64,000 nucleotides of DNA from Lysobacter luteus (GCF_907164845.1 NZ_OU015430.1:672001-736000), one strand, 5' to 3'. Numbered from the stretch's first letter, positions 44,295 through 54,229 are shown. Made by a program: numbers and translations. Notes: generated by a model from the sequence alone, not told the origin.

Positions 44295-45167
44295 TCAGAG
44301 GTTGAAGCTGGCGGCGAGCGAGCCGACCACCAGCACCCAGCCGTCGACCAGCACGAACAGCAGGATCTTGAACGGCGCCGAGATCATCATCGGCGACAGC
44401 ATCATCATGCCCATCGACATCAGCACGCTGGCGACCACCAGGTCGATGATCACGAACGGGATGTAGATCAGGAACGCGATCTCGAACGCGGTCTTGAGCT
44501 CGCTGGTAAGGAACGAAGCGGCCAGCACGCCGAACGGCACGTCCTGCGGCGAGGCGTACGGCCCCGTGCCCGACAGGCCGGCGAAGGTCATCAGGTCGTT
44601 CTCGCGGATCTGGCCGAGCATGAAGCCGCGGAAGGGCTCCAGCGCGGCGGTCCAGGCCTGGCGGAACTCCATCTGGTCGTTGAGGTAGGGCGAGATCGCG
44701 CTCACCCAGGCCTGGTCGAACACCGGCATCATCACCATCGCCGTCAGGAACAGCGCCAGTGCAAGCAGCACCTGGTTGCTGGGGGTCTGGCCGGTGCCGA
44801 GTGCCTGCCGCAGCAGGCCCAGCACGATGATGATGCGGGTGAACGCGGTCAGCCCCAGCAGCGCCGCCGGCAACAGCGTGATAGCCGTCATCAGCAGCAG
44901 CACCTGCAGCGGCATGCTGACCGGCTCGCCGCCGATGTTGCCGACGTTGACCGACGGCAACGGCGTGCTGGCGGCCGGGGCGGCAGCGGGCTGCATCTGC
45001 GCCTGGGCCTGCGCGGCCGCTGGGGCGGTCTGCGCGTCGGCCGGTGCGACGAAGCCGGCGAACGCCAGCACCATCGCCAGCACGGCGCCGATGCGCATCA
45101 AGCGGGCCGCCAGGCCGGCGCCGCTGCGGCGGCCCTTGATGGCGACGATCTGTCGGGGCGTGCTCAT
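44295..45167 (-). CDS. fliP: Flagellar export protein FliP
   Basis: Export-gate subunit, made with a cleaved signal peptide (hydrophobic AVLAMVLAFAGFVAPADA). The 290-residue product has an Ala/Gln-rich spacer (about 45-75), then the conserved core: LLLMTAITLLPAALLGLTAFTRIIIVLGLLRQALGT, GQTPSNQVLLALALFLT and LKTAFEIAFLIYIPFVIIDLVVASVLMSMGMMML. The start overlaps the fliO stop by 4 bp; a Met 23 codons downstream is an alternative that would keep the signal peptide. Confidence 0.95.
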   Translation of the reverse strand: MSTPRQIVAIKGRRSGAGLAARLMRIGAVLAMVLAFAGFVAPADAQTAPAAAQAQAQMQPAAAPAASTPLPSVNVGNIGGEPVSMPLQVLLLMTAITLLPAALLGLTAFTRIIIVLGLLRQALGTGQTPSNQVLLALALFLTAMVMMPVFDQAWVSAISPYLNDQMEFRQAWTAALEPFRGFMLGQIRENDLMTFAGLSGTGPYASPQDVPFGVLAASFLTSELKTAFEIAFLIYIPFVIIDLVVASVLMSMGMMMLSPMMISAPFKILLFVLVDGWVLVVGSLAASFNL

Positions 45168-45808
45168 GCGGGCTTCTTTCCGAACTGCTGCGCGAGCACC
45201 TGTGCGAACGGCGACGGGCCGTTGGCGGGCATCGGCAGCGGCTGCTCGAGGGTGTGCAGGGTGCGCGTGCCGCCGGGGCCGGTGGCCAGCAGCAGCTGGG
45301 TCTCGCCGACGGCCACGACCACCACCCGCTCGCGCGGCCCGAGTGCCAGCGAGCCCACGACCTTCAGTGCCGGGTTGCTGGCGCCGCCCAGGCCGGGGAC
45401 CCGCTTGGCGAGCCAGGCCAACAACAGGATGAAACCGATCACCAGCAGCAGCGTGACCACCGTGGTGCCGACCATGCCGGCGCCGCTCTGCGGCTCGCCG
45501 AACGACGGCGCGACGGTGGTGGAGGCGGTGGTGGTCGTGGCGACCGGCTGCCCTTCGGCGAACGCGGTGGCGGCGGTGCGCGTAGTGGCGGGCGAGGGCA
45601 CCGGCGCCGCGGCAGCGCCGGTGGTTGCGACGGTCGCGTCATTGATGCTCGCCGCCGGCGTATCGGCGGTGCCAGGCGCCGACGTTGCGGACGCAGCGGC
45701 CTCCGATGCGGGCGGCAACGGTTCGACCCGCGCCACGCCGCTGGTCGCGGCCAGCGGCCAGGTCTGCGCCGCGACCGACACGTCGCTGGAGATCGGCGAG
45801 GGGTTCAT
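45164..45808 (-). CDS. fliO: Flagellar assembly protein FliO
   Basis: Helps FliP assemble. The 214-residue protein has an Ala/Thr-rich N-terminal half of about 100 residues with no clear signal peptide, one membrane helix (VGTTVVTLLLVIGFILLLAWLAKRVPGL), and the typical cytoplasmic part (SLALGPRERVVVVAVGETQLLLATGPGGTRTL). The long N-terminal extension is more than in enteric FliO. It overlaps both fliN and fliP by 4 bp, so translation of the set is likely coupled. Confidence 0.9.
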   Translation of the reverse strand: MNPSPISSDVSVAAQTWPLAATSGVARVEPLPPASEAAASATSAPGTADTPAASINDATVATTGAAAAPVPSPATTRTAATAFAEGQPVATTTTASTTVAPSFGEPQSGAGMVGTTVVTLLLVIGFILLLAWLAKRVPGLGGASNPALKVVGSLALGPRERVVVVAVGETQLLLATGPGGTRTLHTLEQPLPMPANGPSPFAQVLAQQFGKKPA

Positions 45809-46146
45809 CGCAGCCGCTTGATCCGCTCGGCCGGGCTGACCACGTCGGTCAGGCGCACACCGAAGCGGTCGTTGACCACGACCACCTCGCCCTGCGCGAT
45901 CAGCGTGCCGTTGACGAACACGTCGAGCGGTTCGCCGGCGCCGCGCTCCAGCTCGACCACGGAACCCTGGTTGAGCTGCAGCAGGTTGCGGATCGGGATG
46001 CGCGTGCGGCCGACCTCCAGTGACAGCGATACCGATACGTCGAGGATCACGTCGAGGTTGAGGTCGACGCCGGTGGAGGCATCGGCGGTCAGCGTCTCGA
46101 ACGAGGCGCGGGCCGGGTCGGCAAGGGCGGAGTCGTGTGCGTTCAT
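45805..46146 (-). CDS. fliN: Flagellar motor switch protein FliN
   Basis: C-ring component. The 113-residue protein has a short variable start and a SpoA/SurfaceAntigen-presentation fold: LDVILDVSVSLSLEVGRTRIPIRNLLQLNQGSVVEL, LDVFVNGTLIAQGEVVVVNDRFGVRLTDV. The ATG at 46146 overlaps the fliM stop by 4 bp. The frame upstream of this start is only the shadow of fliM. Confidence 0.95.
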   Translation of the reverse strand: MNAHDSALADPARASFETLTADASTGVDLNLDVILDVSVSLSLEVGRTRIPIRNLLQLNQGSVVELERGAGEPLDVFVNGTLIAQGEVVVVNDRFGVRLTDVVSPAERIKRLR

Positions 46147-47147
46147 GGCGTTGTCAGGCTGGCAAGGGAGGGGACGGAGCGGGCGGCGTGGACGGAGGTG
46201 ACCTTGATCGCGTTGCGGCCGTTGTGGCTGCCGAACTCGCCGGAGAACAGCGGCATCTGCTCGACCTGCAGCTGCACGGTCTGCGGCAGGTCGATCGGGA
46301 TGACGTCGCCGACCTTGAGCCGGCACAACTCGCGCAGGCTGATCTGGCGCTGCGTCAGCGCGCAGGCCAGCTCGACCTCGGCGTCCTGCAGCTGGGTGCG
46401 CATCGCACGCGTCCAGCCCTCGTCGCGCTCGACCCGGTCGCTCTGCACACCGGCGTCGAGCTGCTCGCGGATCGGCTCGAGCATCGAGTACGGCAGCGAG
46501 ACGTGGAACTCGCCACCGCCGCCCTCGAGCTCCACGTGGAAGCGGCTGACGACGATGTACTCGCGCGGACTGATGATGTTGGCGAAGTGCGGGTTGACCT
46601 CGGAGTTGAGGTACTCGAACTCCACCGGCATCACTGGCGCCCACGCCTCGACCAGGTCGGCGAAGGTCTGCTTGAGCAGCAACTGGATGACGCGCATCTC
46701 GGTGGCGGTGAACTCGCGCCCCTCGATGCGGGTGTGGTACTTCCCGTTGCCGCCGAAGAAGTTGTCGACCACGGTGAACACCAGCCGCGGCTCGTACACC
46801 ACCAGCGCGGTGCCGCGCAGCGGCTTCATCTTCACCATGTTGAGGTTGTTGGGCACCTGGAGCGAGTGCATGTACTCGCCGAATCGCATCAGGTCGACCC
46901 CACGCACCGACAGGTCGGCAGAGCGTCGCAGCAGGTTGAACAGGCCGATGCGCCAGGTGCGCGCAAAGCGCTCGTTGATCATCTCCAGCGTCGGCAGCCG
47001 GCCGCGAACGATCCGGTCCTGGCTGGCGAAGTCGTAGCTGCGGGCCTCGCCGGGCGCCGGCGGGGCGTCCTCGGTGTCGACCGCGCCGCTGTCGACGCCA
47101 TGCAGCAGGGCGTCGATTTCGTCTTGTGACAGCAGGTCGCTGCTCAT
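46143..47147 (-). CDS. fliM: Flagellar motor switch protein FliM
   Basis: Switch protein that binds phospho-CheY. The 334-residue product starts with the CheY-binding segment LLSQDEIDALLHG (residues 5-17). The middle CheC-like domain (about 40-230) includes VVDNFFGGNGKYHTRIEGREFTATEM, and the C-terminal SpoA domain includes LCRLKVGDVIPIDLPQTVQLQV. It lies between fliL (19 bp) and fliN (overlap) in the usual order. Confidence 0.96.
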   Translation of the reverse strand: MSSDLLSQDEIDALLHGVDSGAVDTEDAPPAPGEARSYDFASQDRIVRGRLPTLEMINERFARTWRIGLFNLLRRSADLSVRGVDLMRFGEYMHSLQVPNNLNMVKMKPLRGTALVVYEPRLVFTVVDNFFGGNGKYHTRIEGREFTATEMRVIQLLLKQTFADLVEAWAPVMPVEFEYLNSEVNPHFANIISPREYIVVSRFHVELEGGGGEFHVSLPYSMLEPIREQLDAGVQSDRVERDEGWTRAMRTQLQDAEVELACALTQRQISLRELCRLKVGDVIPIDLPQTVQLQVEQMPLFSGEFGSHNGRNAIKVTSVHAARSVPSLASLTTP

Positions 47148-47166
47148 GGGGTCGTATCCGGATGCG

Positions 47167-47658
47167 TTACTGGGTGACCAGGCTGGTGAACAGCACGGCC
47201 TCGACCTTGCTGGCGGCGGACTCGGCGCGCAGCACCGCGACCACTTCGGCGCGGGCCTTTTCCTGCAGGCGTTCCTTGCCGCTGCGCTGCACCAGCTGGG
47301 CGGCGGTCTGCTGGCCGAACAGCAGCAGCAGGCGGTTACGGATTGCCGGGGTGTGCACTTCGAGCGCGGCGGCGGTGGCCGCGTCGCGGGTCATGATCTG
47401 CACGTCCGCCTGCAGGTACCGGACCGCGTCGGTGTCGGCCAGGTTGACCACGAACGCCGGCTCCAGCGCGTAGTAGCTGGCCGGGGGGCGCGCCGGCTTG
47501 GCTGGTGTCGTCGTGGTGCCCGCCGCGGCAGGCGCCGCGCGGGTCTGCATGAACCACCAGGCACCCCCGCCGGCGATCGCCAGCAGCAGGACGACGACGA
47601 TGATCCAGGGCAGCTTGCTGCCGCTTGCGGCAGGGGCGGTGGAACTCTGGGCAGGCAC
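47167..47658 (-). CDS. fliL: Flagellar basal body-associated protein FliL
   Basis: Stator-associated inner-membrane protein. The 163-residue product has one membrane helix (LPWIIVVVLLLAIAGGGAWWF, about 15-35), a short Ala/Thr/Pro linker and the periplasmic FliL domain (YYALEPAFVVNLAD, RYLQADVQIMTRD, IRNRLLLLFGQQTAAQL). The start is GTG at 47658 with GGAG 7 bp upstream. Preceded by a sigma-54 type promoter, it heads the fliLMNOPQR-flhBA operon. Confidence 0.92.
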   Translation of the reverse strand: MPAQSSTAPAASGSKLPWIIVVVLLLAIAGGGAWWFMQTRAAPAAAGTTTTPAKPARPPASYYALEPAFVVNLADTDAVRYLQADVQIMTRDAATAAALEVHTPAIRNRLLLLFGQQTAAQLVQRSGKERLQEKARAEVVAVLRAESAASKVEAVLFTSLVTQ

Positions 47659-47690
47659 GCGGACACTCCATCGGTGGGTGCCCAGCTCCG

Positions 47691-47706
47691 TGCAAGGGGT
47701 GTGCCG
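47691..47706 (-). promoter_or_regulatory. Sigma-54 promoter for the fliL operon
   Basis: Minus strand CGGCACACCCCTTGCA (47706-47691): GG and GC elements separated by 10 bp, with CAC and TTGC as in the consensus TGGCACG-N4-TTGCA. It is 33 bp before fliL. RpoN and FleQ are encoded in the same locus. Confidence 0.8.
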
Positions 47707-47802
47707 CGACGCGGACCGGACCCCTGCCGGGGAATTGACGCGGAGATGAACGGACCGGTGACCGCTTGTCGACGCGGCCGCGTGCGCAATGCCCCGGCCC
47801 AT

Positions 47803-47880
47803 GTAGGAGCGGCTTCAGCCGCGATCGGCGGGCGGTGTCTGATACCGGGGCATTCGATCGCGGCTGAAGCCGCTCCTACA
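47803..47880. repeat. REP-like palindromic repeat pair, copy 3, between fliK and fliL
   Basis: GTAGGAGCGGCTTCAGCCGC (47803-47822) faces its perfect inverse (47861-47880), with ATCG-flanked inner sequence. It lies just after the fliK stop (47894) in the minus direction and could act as a transcript barrier before the fliL promoter. Confidence 0.88.
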
Positions 47881-47893
47881 GCGGGCCGGAGGC

Positions 47894-49069
47894 TCAGGCG
47901 TACTCGTCCAGCAGTCCGCGGGTGTGGGTGAACCGGGCCGGGCGCTCGATCGGGTCGTTGCCTTCGCCCGGGCCGCGTGCGGTGTCGCTGCCGCGGTCCG
48001 CGTTGCCCTGGCTGTCGCGCGCCGCCTTGTTGCCACCGTGGCCGACGTTGCTGTGGGCCAGCTGCAGGCCGTGCTGGTCGAGCATGTCGCGCAGGCGGCC
48101 GACGCTGCTTTCCAGTGCCTGGCGGACGTCGGCGCTGGCGGAGTGGAACTCGGCAGTGACGCGGTTGCCGTCGATCTGCAGGCGCACGTCGATGGTGCCG
48201 AGGGTTTCGGGGTTCAGGCGGATCTCGGCGCGGCCGATGCGCTGCTCGGCGAGCCAGCCGATGCGTGCGCCGAAGGCGTCGTCGAAGCCGGCGTCGGGGT
48301 CGGCGGGGAATGCGAGCGCGGGCTGGCTGATGGCGGTGGCGGCACGGGTGGTCGTGGTCCCCGGCGCGGCGGCGCCCGGCGGCAACGTGCGCTCACCCGG
48401 TTCGAAGTCGGGAAGCGCGTCGGGCGTGGCGGTGTCCAGCGAAGGCTCGAGCATTGCCGCGAAGTCGACGGCTTCCGCAGCGGCCCCGGCCACTGCTGTG
48501 TTTGCCGCGGGCAGCGTCGGCATCGCGAGGCCCGGTACCGGGCCCGTGGCCGCACCGGATGCGGTGGCGGTGGTGGGGGGCGCGGGAATGGCCGCGTCAT
48601 CCAGTGGTGTCGCCGCCGCGGCGCCGTCGACCATGCCTGGTAGCAACAGCGAGGGCGTTGCCGGTGCCAGCAGTCCGGTTGCGCCGTGGCCAGGCCCGGT
48701 CGGTGGCGCTGCGGAGCCGGGCGCGGGCACTGCGGCGTCGCGCCAGCCACCGATCATGGCGAACAGCTGGTCGGGGAGTGCGGCTTCCGCGGTCCCGTCG
48801 ACGGTCCGCTCTGTTGCCTCCGTCGCTTCGGCATCGATGCCGTCATCACGAGCGGAAGCCGGCGCGTCGGGCCGTGACGAGGCGCGTGCCGAGGCGCCGC
48901 GGGGTTCGGCGGCGCGCGGTCCGACGTCGGCCCGCGACCCGTCGCTGCGCGCAGGATTCATCAGTTGCTCGAAGCGGTCCTCGCCGGATGCTCCGGCATC
49001 GGCCGCGCCCTTGCGCGCCGCACCCGTGGCGGAACCGGAGGCCGGTGTGGAAAGGGCCGACGCGATCAC
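47894..49069 (-). CDS. fliK: Flagellar hook-length control protein FliK
   Basis: Secreted ruler that tells FlhB when the hook is complete. The 391-residue protein is low-complexity (Ala/Pro/Thr/Gly/Asp) over about residues 1-240. The folded C-terminal domain (about 250-335) has IGRAEIRLNPETLGTIDVRLQIDGNRVTAEFHS and VRQALESSVGRLRDMLDQHGLQL. A charged tail ends in RGLLDEYA. It overlaps fliJ by 4 bp. The N-terminal half has no family similarity visible, as is usual for FliK. Confidence 0.9.
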   Translation of the reverse strand: MIASALSTPASGSATGAARKGAADAGASGEDRFEQLMNPARSDGSRADVGPRAAEPRGASARASSRPDAPASARDDGIDAEATEATERTVDGTAEAALPDQLFAMIGGWRDAAVPAPGSAAPPTGPGHGATGLLAPATPSLLLPGMVDGAAAATPLDDAAIPAPPTTATASGAATGPVPGLAMPTLPAANTAVAGAAAEAVDFAAMLEPSLDTATPDALPDFEPGERTLPPGAAAPGTTTTRAATAISQPALAFPADPDAGFDDAFGARIGWLAEQRIGRAEIRLNPETLGTIDVRLQIDGNRVTAEFHSASADVRQALESSVGRLRDMLDQHGLQLAHSNVGHGGNKAARDSQGNADRGSDTARGPGEGNDPIERPARFTHTRGLLDEYA

Positions 49070-49521
49070 GCCGGCACCTCGCCGTCGCCACCGCCCGCCC
49101 CGTTTCGCACACGGCGCGCGCCCAGGTCGTCCAGCTCACGCTGCACGCGCTGCTCGGCCACGCGGGACTCCTCGGCGCGATAACTGGCCGACAGCTTTTC
49201 CAGCACGTGGGTCTCCCGGCTGGCCAGCATCAGGCGTGCACGCTCGACGTCGCAGTGCTGGCGGGTGTCGTCGACCACGCGGCTCTGCTGCGCGACCGCC
49301 GCGTCCAGCCGCTCGCGGAAGGCGAGGCGGTTGGCCAGCAGCGCCGGGTTGGTGATGGTGGCGGCGGGCGCGGAATACTCGGCGGCGTAGCGACGCAGCG
49401 CATCCAGCCGCTGCTCCTGCTCGGCCAGGGTGCGGTCGCGCTCGGCGACCTCGCGGGCAACATCGTCCTGGCGTTGCTGCTTGACCCGCAGCAGCGGGTC
49501 GAGCCGTTGCGATCGCGTCAT
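49066..49521 (-). CDS. fliJ: Flagellar export protein FliJ
   Basis: A 151-residue, almost fully coiled-coil protein that acts as a chaperone escort and as the stalk of the FliI ATPase. It opens [37 protein letters not shown] and is rich in Arg, Glu, Gln and Ala throughout, which is all that is conserved in this family. It overlaps fliI and fliK by 4 bp each, so the name rests on context as well as the N-terminal LDPLLRVK pattern. Confidence 0.88.
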   Translation of the reverse strand: MTRSQRLDPLLRVKQQRQDDVAREVAERDRTLAEQEQRLDALRRYAAEYSAPAATITNPALLANRLAFRERLDAAVAQQSRVVDDTRQHCDVERARLMLASRETHVLEKLSASYRAEESRVAEQRVQRELDDLGARRVRNGAGGGDGEVPA

Positions 49522-50936
49522 CGTGCAGGCTCCTGGGCGTGGGTGGTGGCGTGGGTGGCGGGCGCGGGCTCGCGGGTGTCGTCGAGCAGGCGTGCCAGCG
49601 CGGCGCGGCTGGCCTCCACGTCGGAGGCCTCGGTTACGTCCTGGCCCAGGAACTCGAGGATCTTCGGCCAGCGCGCCAGTGCCTCGTCGACCACCGGGTC
49701 GCTACCGCGCTGGTAGGCGCCGATGGCGATCAGGTCGCGCTGGGCGTTGTAGGCGGCCATCAGCCGCTTGAGCTTGCGGATTCGCTCGCGCCACGGGGCG
49801 TCGGTGATCTCCTGCATCACGCGGCTGACCGAGACCTCGACGTCGATGGCCGGGTACTGGCCGGCGTCGGCGATACGGCGGGTCAGCACGATGTGGCCGT
49901 CGAGGATCGCGCGGGCAGCGTCGGCGATGGGTTCCTGCTGGTCGTCGCCTTCGGTCAGCACGGTGTAGAAGGCGGTGATCGAGCCGCGGCCGTCGGCGCC
50001 GTTGCCGGCACGCTCCACCAGCTGCGGCAGCTTGGCGAACACGCTCGGCGGGTAGCCGCGGGTAGTCGGCGGCTCGCCGACCGACAGGCCGATCTCGCGT
50101 TGCGCATGCGCGAAACGGGTCAGCGAGTCCATCAGCAAGAGCACGTGCAGGCCCTGGTCGCGGTACCACTCGGCGATCGCGGTCGCGCGCAACGCGCCGT
50201 GCAGGCGGGCCAGCGGCGGGCGGTCGGCGGGGGTGGCGACGACGACCGAGCGCCGCAGGCCTTCCTCGCCCAGCGTGCTTTCGACGAAGTCACGCACCTC
50301 GCGGCCGCGTTCGCCGATCAGGCCGACCACGATGACGTCGGCGGCGGTGTAGCGGGTCATCATGCCCAGCAGCGTCGACTTGCCGACGCCGGAACCGGCG
50401 AACAGCCCGATGCGCTGGCCGCGGCCGATCGGCAGCAAGGCGTTGATCGCGCGCACGCCGACATCGAGCGAACGGGTGATCGGTTCGCGGGTCAGCGGGT
50501 TGATCGCCACGCCGCCCAGCCCGACCCAGCTTTCCGGCCGGATCGGCCCGCGGCCATCCAGCGGGACGCCGTCGCTGTCGATCACGCGGCCCAGCAGGCC
50601 TTCGCCGACCGCCACTTCACCCTCGCGGCGGGTGGTCACCACGCGCGCGTTGGGCAGCAGGCCTGCCAGGTCGGCGGTGGGCATCAGGAAGGTGCGGTCG
50701 CCGGAGAAGCCGACCACCTCGGCATCGACCCAGTGGCCACCGGCGGTCTCGACCCGGCAGCGCGAGCCCAGCGGCGCCGAGCAGCCCGATGCCTCCAGCG
50801 TCAGGCCGACGGCGCGGCGGAGCACGCCCTCGCGGGCCAGCCCGAGCGACGGCGGCTGCGCACCGGATGCGGCCAGCCGTGCCGCCAGTCGCAGGTTGCG
50901 GGCTTCTTCCCAGTGTTCGGCGGCGACGGTGGTCAT
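49518..50936 (-). CDS. fliI: Flagellar export ATPase FliI
   Basis: F1-like ATPase of the flagellar type III export system. The 472-residue product has Walker [17 protein letters not shown] near residue 180, [17 protein letters not shown], Walker [24 protein letters not shown], and [22 protein letters not shown]. The length is slightly above typical because of an N-terminal extension. It lies between fliH and fliJ, overlapping each by 4 bp. Confidence 0.96.
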   Translation of the reverse strand: MTTVAAEHWEEARNLRLAARLAASGAQPPSLGLAREGVLRRAVGLTLEASGCSAPLGSRCRVETAGGHWVDAEVVGFSGDRTFLMPTADLAGLLPNARVVTTRREGEVAVGEGLLGRVIDSDGVPLDGRGPIRPESWVGLGGVAINPLTREPITRSLDVGVRAINALLPIGRGQRIGLFAGSGVGKSTLLGMMTRYTAADVIVVGLIGERGREVRDFVESTLGEEGLRRSVVVATPADRPPLARLHGALRATAIAEWYRDQGLHVLLLMDSLTRFAHAQREIGLSVGEPPTTRGYPPSVFAKLPQLVERAGNGADGRGSITAFYTVLTEGDDQQEPIADAARAILDGHIVLTRRIADAGQYPAIDVEVSVSRVMQEITDAPWRERIRKLKRLMAAYNAQRDLIAIGAYQRGSDPVVDEALARWPKILEFLGQDVTEASDVEASRAALARLLDDTREPAPATHATTHAQEPAR

Positions 50937-51562
50937 GTGCGCGGCTCCGTCACCGGTGTGTTGACGAAGGCATCCAGGCAGGCCTGCAACCGCGCGGCGA
51001 GGGTGCCGTCGATGCGCATGCTCTCGCTGTGCAGTCGCAGTTCGCCGCGGGCCAGCGCGGAGTCGGCGGTCAGGCGCACGCCGCTGAGGCCGGCCAGGTG
51101 CGGCGCGAGCACGCCCAGGTCGTCGGGATGCAGGCGCAGTTCGACCTCGCGCGAGCTGGTGCCGACGGCGTCGAGCGCCTCGCGCACCAGGTCGGCCAGC
51201 AGGGTGGGGTCGGCAACGTAGCTGCGGCCGAGCAGGGCGCCGGCGATGCGCACCGCCAGGTCGCCGAGTGCGTCCGCCACTTCACCGTCGAGGCGGGCCA
51301 GCGGGCGCGTGAAACCGTCGAGGATGCCTTCGATGCGGGCGAGTTGCCGGCGCACCTCGACCTGGCCGGCGGCCAGGCCTTCGGCGTGACCGGCCGCGTA
51401 GCCTTCGTCATGCGCGGCGCGTTCGAGCGCCTGCAGGTCTTCCACGCTCGGTGGTGGCGGCAGCGGTTCCGGCTCGACGTAGGCCAGTCCCGGAGCGGTC
51501 CAGCGCACCGCGCCCGATGCGTCCGCGTCGGCGAAGCGCGCGTGCAGGGCCGTCTCGCTCAT
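50933..51562 (-). CDS. fliH: Flagellar export ATPase regulator FliH
   Basis: Stator-like negative regulator of FliI. The 209-residue protein has a Pro-rich N-terminal part ([19 protein letters not shown]), a coiled coil with GxxxG-like spacing ([18 protein letters not shown], about 52-70), and a C-terminal FliI-binding domain ([17 protein letters not shown]). It overlaps fliG and fliI by 4 bp. Sequence conservation in FliH is low, so context supports the call. Confidence 0.92.
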   Translation of the reverse strand: MSETALHARFADADASGAVRWTAPGLAYVEPEPLPPPPSVEDLQALERAAHDEGYAAGHAEGLAAGQVEVRRQLARIEGILDGFTRPLARLDGEVADALGDLAVRIAGALLGRSYVADPTLLADLVREALDAVGTSSREVELRLHPDDLGVLAPHLAGLSGVRLTADSALARGELRLHSESMRIDGTLAARLQACLDAFVNTPVTEPRT

Positions 51563-52587
51563 ACGAACGCCTCGGCCTTGGCGGCGAGTTGGATGGTGCC
51601 GTCATCGGCCATCTTGCGGACCGTGGCGAGGATCTCCTTCTGGGCGGCCTCGACCTCGGCCAGCCGCACCGGGCCGCGCGCCTCCATGTCCTCCAGCAGG
51701 ATCTCGGCCGCGCGCTGCGACATGTTGGTGGTGATCTTCTCGCGCACCCGCGGGTCGGCGCCGCGCAGCGCGACCGCCAGCTTGTCGGACGGAATGTCGC
51801 GCAGCACGGTCTGGATCGCGCGGTCGTCGATCTCGGCAAGGTTGTCGAACACGAACATCAGGTCGCGGATGCGGGTGCCGAGCGCGTCGTCGATCTCGCC
51901 GATGCTGCCCAGGATCACCTCGTCCTGGCCGGAGTCCATGAAGTTGAGGATGTTGGCCGCGACCTTGATGCCGCCGACCGACGACGACTTGATGTTCTGG
52001 CTGCCGGAGAACTGCCGCGCCATGACGTCGTTGAGTTCGTTGAGCGCGTTGGGCGGGATCCCGTCGAGCGTGGCGATGCGCACCAGCACGTCCGGGCGGA
52101 CGCGCTCGGGCAGCACCTTGATGACGTCGGCGGCCTGGTCGGGGTCCAGGTGCGACAGGACGATGGCGATTATCTGCGGGTGCTCGTTGCGGACCAGGTC
52201 GGCGATCGCGCGCGGCTCCATCCACTTCAGCGTGTCCAGCCCGGAGGTGTTGCGGCCGGCCAGGATGCGGTCGATCAGGCTGCTGGCGCGCTCCTCGCCG
52301 AGCGCCTGGGTCAGCACCGCGCGGATGTAGTCGTCGGCCGAGCCGAGCGCGCCGGGCTGGGCCAGCACGTCGACGAAGTCGTCGAACACCTGGGCGACGG
52401 AGTCATGCGAGATGCCGCCCACCGAGGTCATCGCCAGGCCGAGCTTCTGCACTTCCTTCGCGCTCATGTGCTTGAGCACCTCGGCGGCTTGGCTCTCGCC
52501 CAGCGAGAGCAGCACCACCGCCGCGCGCTGGGTGCCGCTGAGGGCGTCGAGCTTGCGGCTGGTCGCCTGCTGGTTCGGATCAGCCAT
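51559..52587 (-). CDS. fliG: Flagellar motor switch protein FliG
   Basis: C-ring rotor protein that takes torque from the stator. The 342-residue product has the N-terminal FliF-binding domain (GTQRAAVVLLSLGE, AAEVLKHMSAKEVQKLGLAM), a middle domain with EHPQIIAIVLSHLDPDQAADV, containing the FliM-contact region, and a C-terminal charged torque helix region (RIRDLMFVFDNLAEIDDRAIQTVLRD). It overlaps fliF by 8 bp and fliH by 4 bp. Confidence 0.96.
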   Translation of the reverse strand: MADPNQQATSRKLDALSGTQRAAVVLLSLGESQAAEVLKHMSAKEVQKLGLAMTSVGGISHDSVAQVFDDFVDVLAQPGALGSADDYIRAVLTQALGEERASSLIDRILAGRNTSGLDTLKWMEPRAIADLVRNEHPQIIAIVLSHLDPDQAADVIKVLPERVRPDVLVRIATLDGIPPNALNELNDVMARQFSGSQNIKSSSVGGIKVAANILNFMDSGQDEVILGSIGEIDDALGTRIRDLMFVFDNLAEIDDRAIQTVLRDIPSDKLAVALRGADPRVREKITTNMSQRAAEILLEDMEARGPVRLAEVEAAQKEILATVRKMADDGTIQLAAKAEAFV

Positions 52588-54229
52588 CGGATTCCACCCA
52601 GTTGCGCACCACGTTGGCGACCCGCTTGGGGTCGTTGCTGACCGCCGTCTTGGCGACCTGCAGTTTCTCGTCGAAGTTCAGCGCCGCCTCGGCCGTGACG
52701 CGCGGTTGCGGGCGCGGCTTCTCGGCCGGGGCCGACAGCGTCACCGGGATCTCCTCGTCCTCGGGCAGCACGGTGACCGTCGCCGTATGCGGCACCTTGG
52801 GCGCCAGCAACTGGCGGAAGGCCGGGCGCAGCACGGTGAGGATCAGCACCAGCACCGCCAGCCCGCCCAGGCCGATGCGCAGCAATTCGCGTGCACGCGG
52901 GTGCTGCCAGAACGGCGGGGCTTCCGGCGCGTCCAGCGCATCGCCACGGGCGAACGGCGCGTTGACCACCGACACCATGTCGCCGCGGGTGGCGTTGTAG
53001 CCGATCGCCTGCTGCACCAGCGTCTCGATCCTCGCCAGCTCGGTGTCGGTGAGCGCGCGCTGGGTGGTCTTGCCGTCGGCGCCCGGCTGCGGGACGTTGT
53101 CGACCAGCACCGCTGCGGTGACGCGGGTGATCTGGCCCGGCCCCTGGCGGGTATGGGTCAGCGTGCGGTCGATTTCGTAGTTGCGTACTGCCGTGCGCGC
53201 GCCGGTGCCGCCGCTACCCGCGGCGGCAGGTGCGGCGGCAGCGGCGGCGGCCGTGGCGGTGTCGGGGTTGTTGCTGGCACTGCCCGGAACACCCTGCGGC
53301 CCGGCCAGTGCCGCCAGGTCGCCGGACTCGGAGACCTGCTCGCTGCGGATCATCGCAGGGTCGGGACCGTAGGTCTCGCTGGCCTGCTCGGTCTCGGCGA
53401 AATTCATGTCGATGCTGACCTGCGCACTCACCCGACCCGGGCCGGCCAGCGGTTCCAGCAATTCCTGGATGCGCTGTACATAGACCGCCTCGGCGCGGCG
53501 CTGCTGCTCGAAGCGCTGCGCGGTCAGCGCCGACTCGCTGTCGGGGTTGTCGTTGGACAGCATGCGGCCGAACTGGTCGACCACGGTGACGTTGTCGGAC
53601 GGCATCTGCGGCACGCTGGAGGCGACCAGGTGCTCGATTGCCGCGACCTGGCCCGGCTCGAGCACGCTGCCGCTGCGCAGGTGCAGCACCACCGATGCAC
53701 TGGCGGGCTCCTTCTGGCGGGTGAACGCGCTCGGCTTGGGCAGCGCCAGGTGCACGCGCGCCTCGCGCACCGGACGCAGGTTGGCGATGGTGCGGGCCAG
53801 TTCGGTTTCCAGCGCGTGCTGGTAGCGCGCGTTTTCGACGAACTGGCTGGTGCCGAAGCCCTGGTCGCCCTGCAGCATCTCGAAGCCGCCACCCTCGGCG
53901 GCCGGCAACCCCGCGGCCGCCAGCGCCAGCCGCGCCTTGCCGATCTGGTCGGACTCCACCGACAGCGCGCCGCTGCCCGAATCGATCCGGTAGGGGATCT
54001 GGGCGGTGCGCAGCAGGTCGGACGCCTCGGCGGTGGAGCGTGCGTCCAGGCCGGCGAACACCGGCACGTAGTCCGGCTTCTGGGTCCAGAAGAACAGCCA
54101 CAGCCCGAGCGCGATCACCGCCGCGACCAGCGCGAACAGGCCGAGCTGGCGCACCGCGGGGATGTCCTGCAGCGGGCCGAGGTTGCGCAGGTTGCTGGCG
54201 GCGTTCTTGGGCAGTTCGATGACGCTCAT
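52580..54229 (-). CDS. fliF: Flagellar MS-ring protein FliF
   Basis: Forms the inner-membrane ring on which the flagellum is built. The 549-residue protein has an N-terminal membrane helix (LGLFALVAAVIALGLWLFF), ring-building motif domains with the YscJ/FliF pattern (PVFAGLDARSTAEASDLL, LALPKPSAFTRQKEPASASVVL), an Ala-rich insert (about 300-330), a second membrane helix (IGLGGLAVLVLILTVLRPAF) and a C-terminal FliG-binding segment ending NWVESDG. It follows fliE by 67 bp. Confidence 0.95.
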   Translation of the reverse strand: MSVIELPKNAASNLRNLGPLQDIPAVRQLGLFALVAAVIALGLWLFFWTQKPDYVPVFAGLDARSTAEASDLLRTAQIPYRIDSGSGALSVESDQIGKARLALAAAGLPAAEGGGFEMLQGDQGFGTSQFVENARYQHALETELARTIANLRPVREARVHLALPKPSAFTRQKEPASASVVLHLRSGSVLEPGQVAAIEHLVASSVPQMPSDNVTVVDQFGRMLSNDNPDSESALTAQRFEQQRRAEAVYVQRIQELLEPLAGPGRVSAQVSIDMNFAETEQASETYGPDPAMIRSEQVSESGDLAALAGPQGVPGSASNNPDTATAAAAAAAPAAAGSGGTGARTAVRNYEIDRTLTHTRQGPGQITRVTAAVLVDNVPQPGADGKTTQRALTDTELARIETLVQQAIGYNATRGDMVSVVNAPFARGDALDAPEAPPFWQHPRARELLRIGLGGLAVLVLILTVLRPAFRQLLAPKVPHTATVTVLPEDEEIPVTLSAPAEKPRPQPRVTAEAALNFDEKLQVAKTAVSNDPKRVANVVRNWVESDG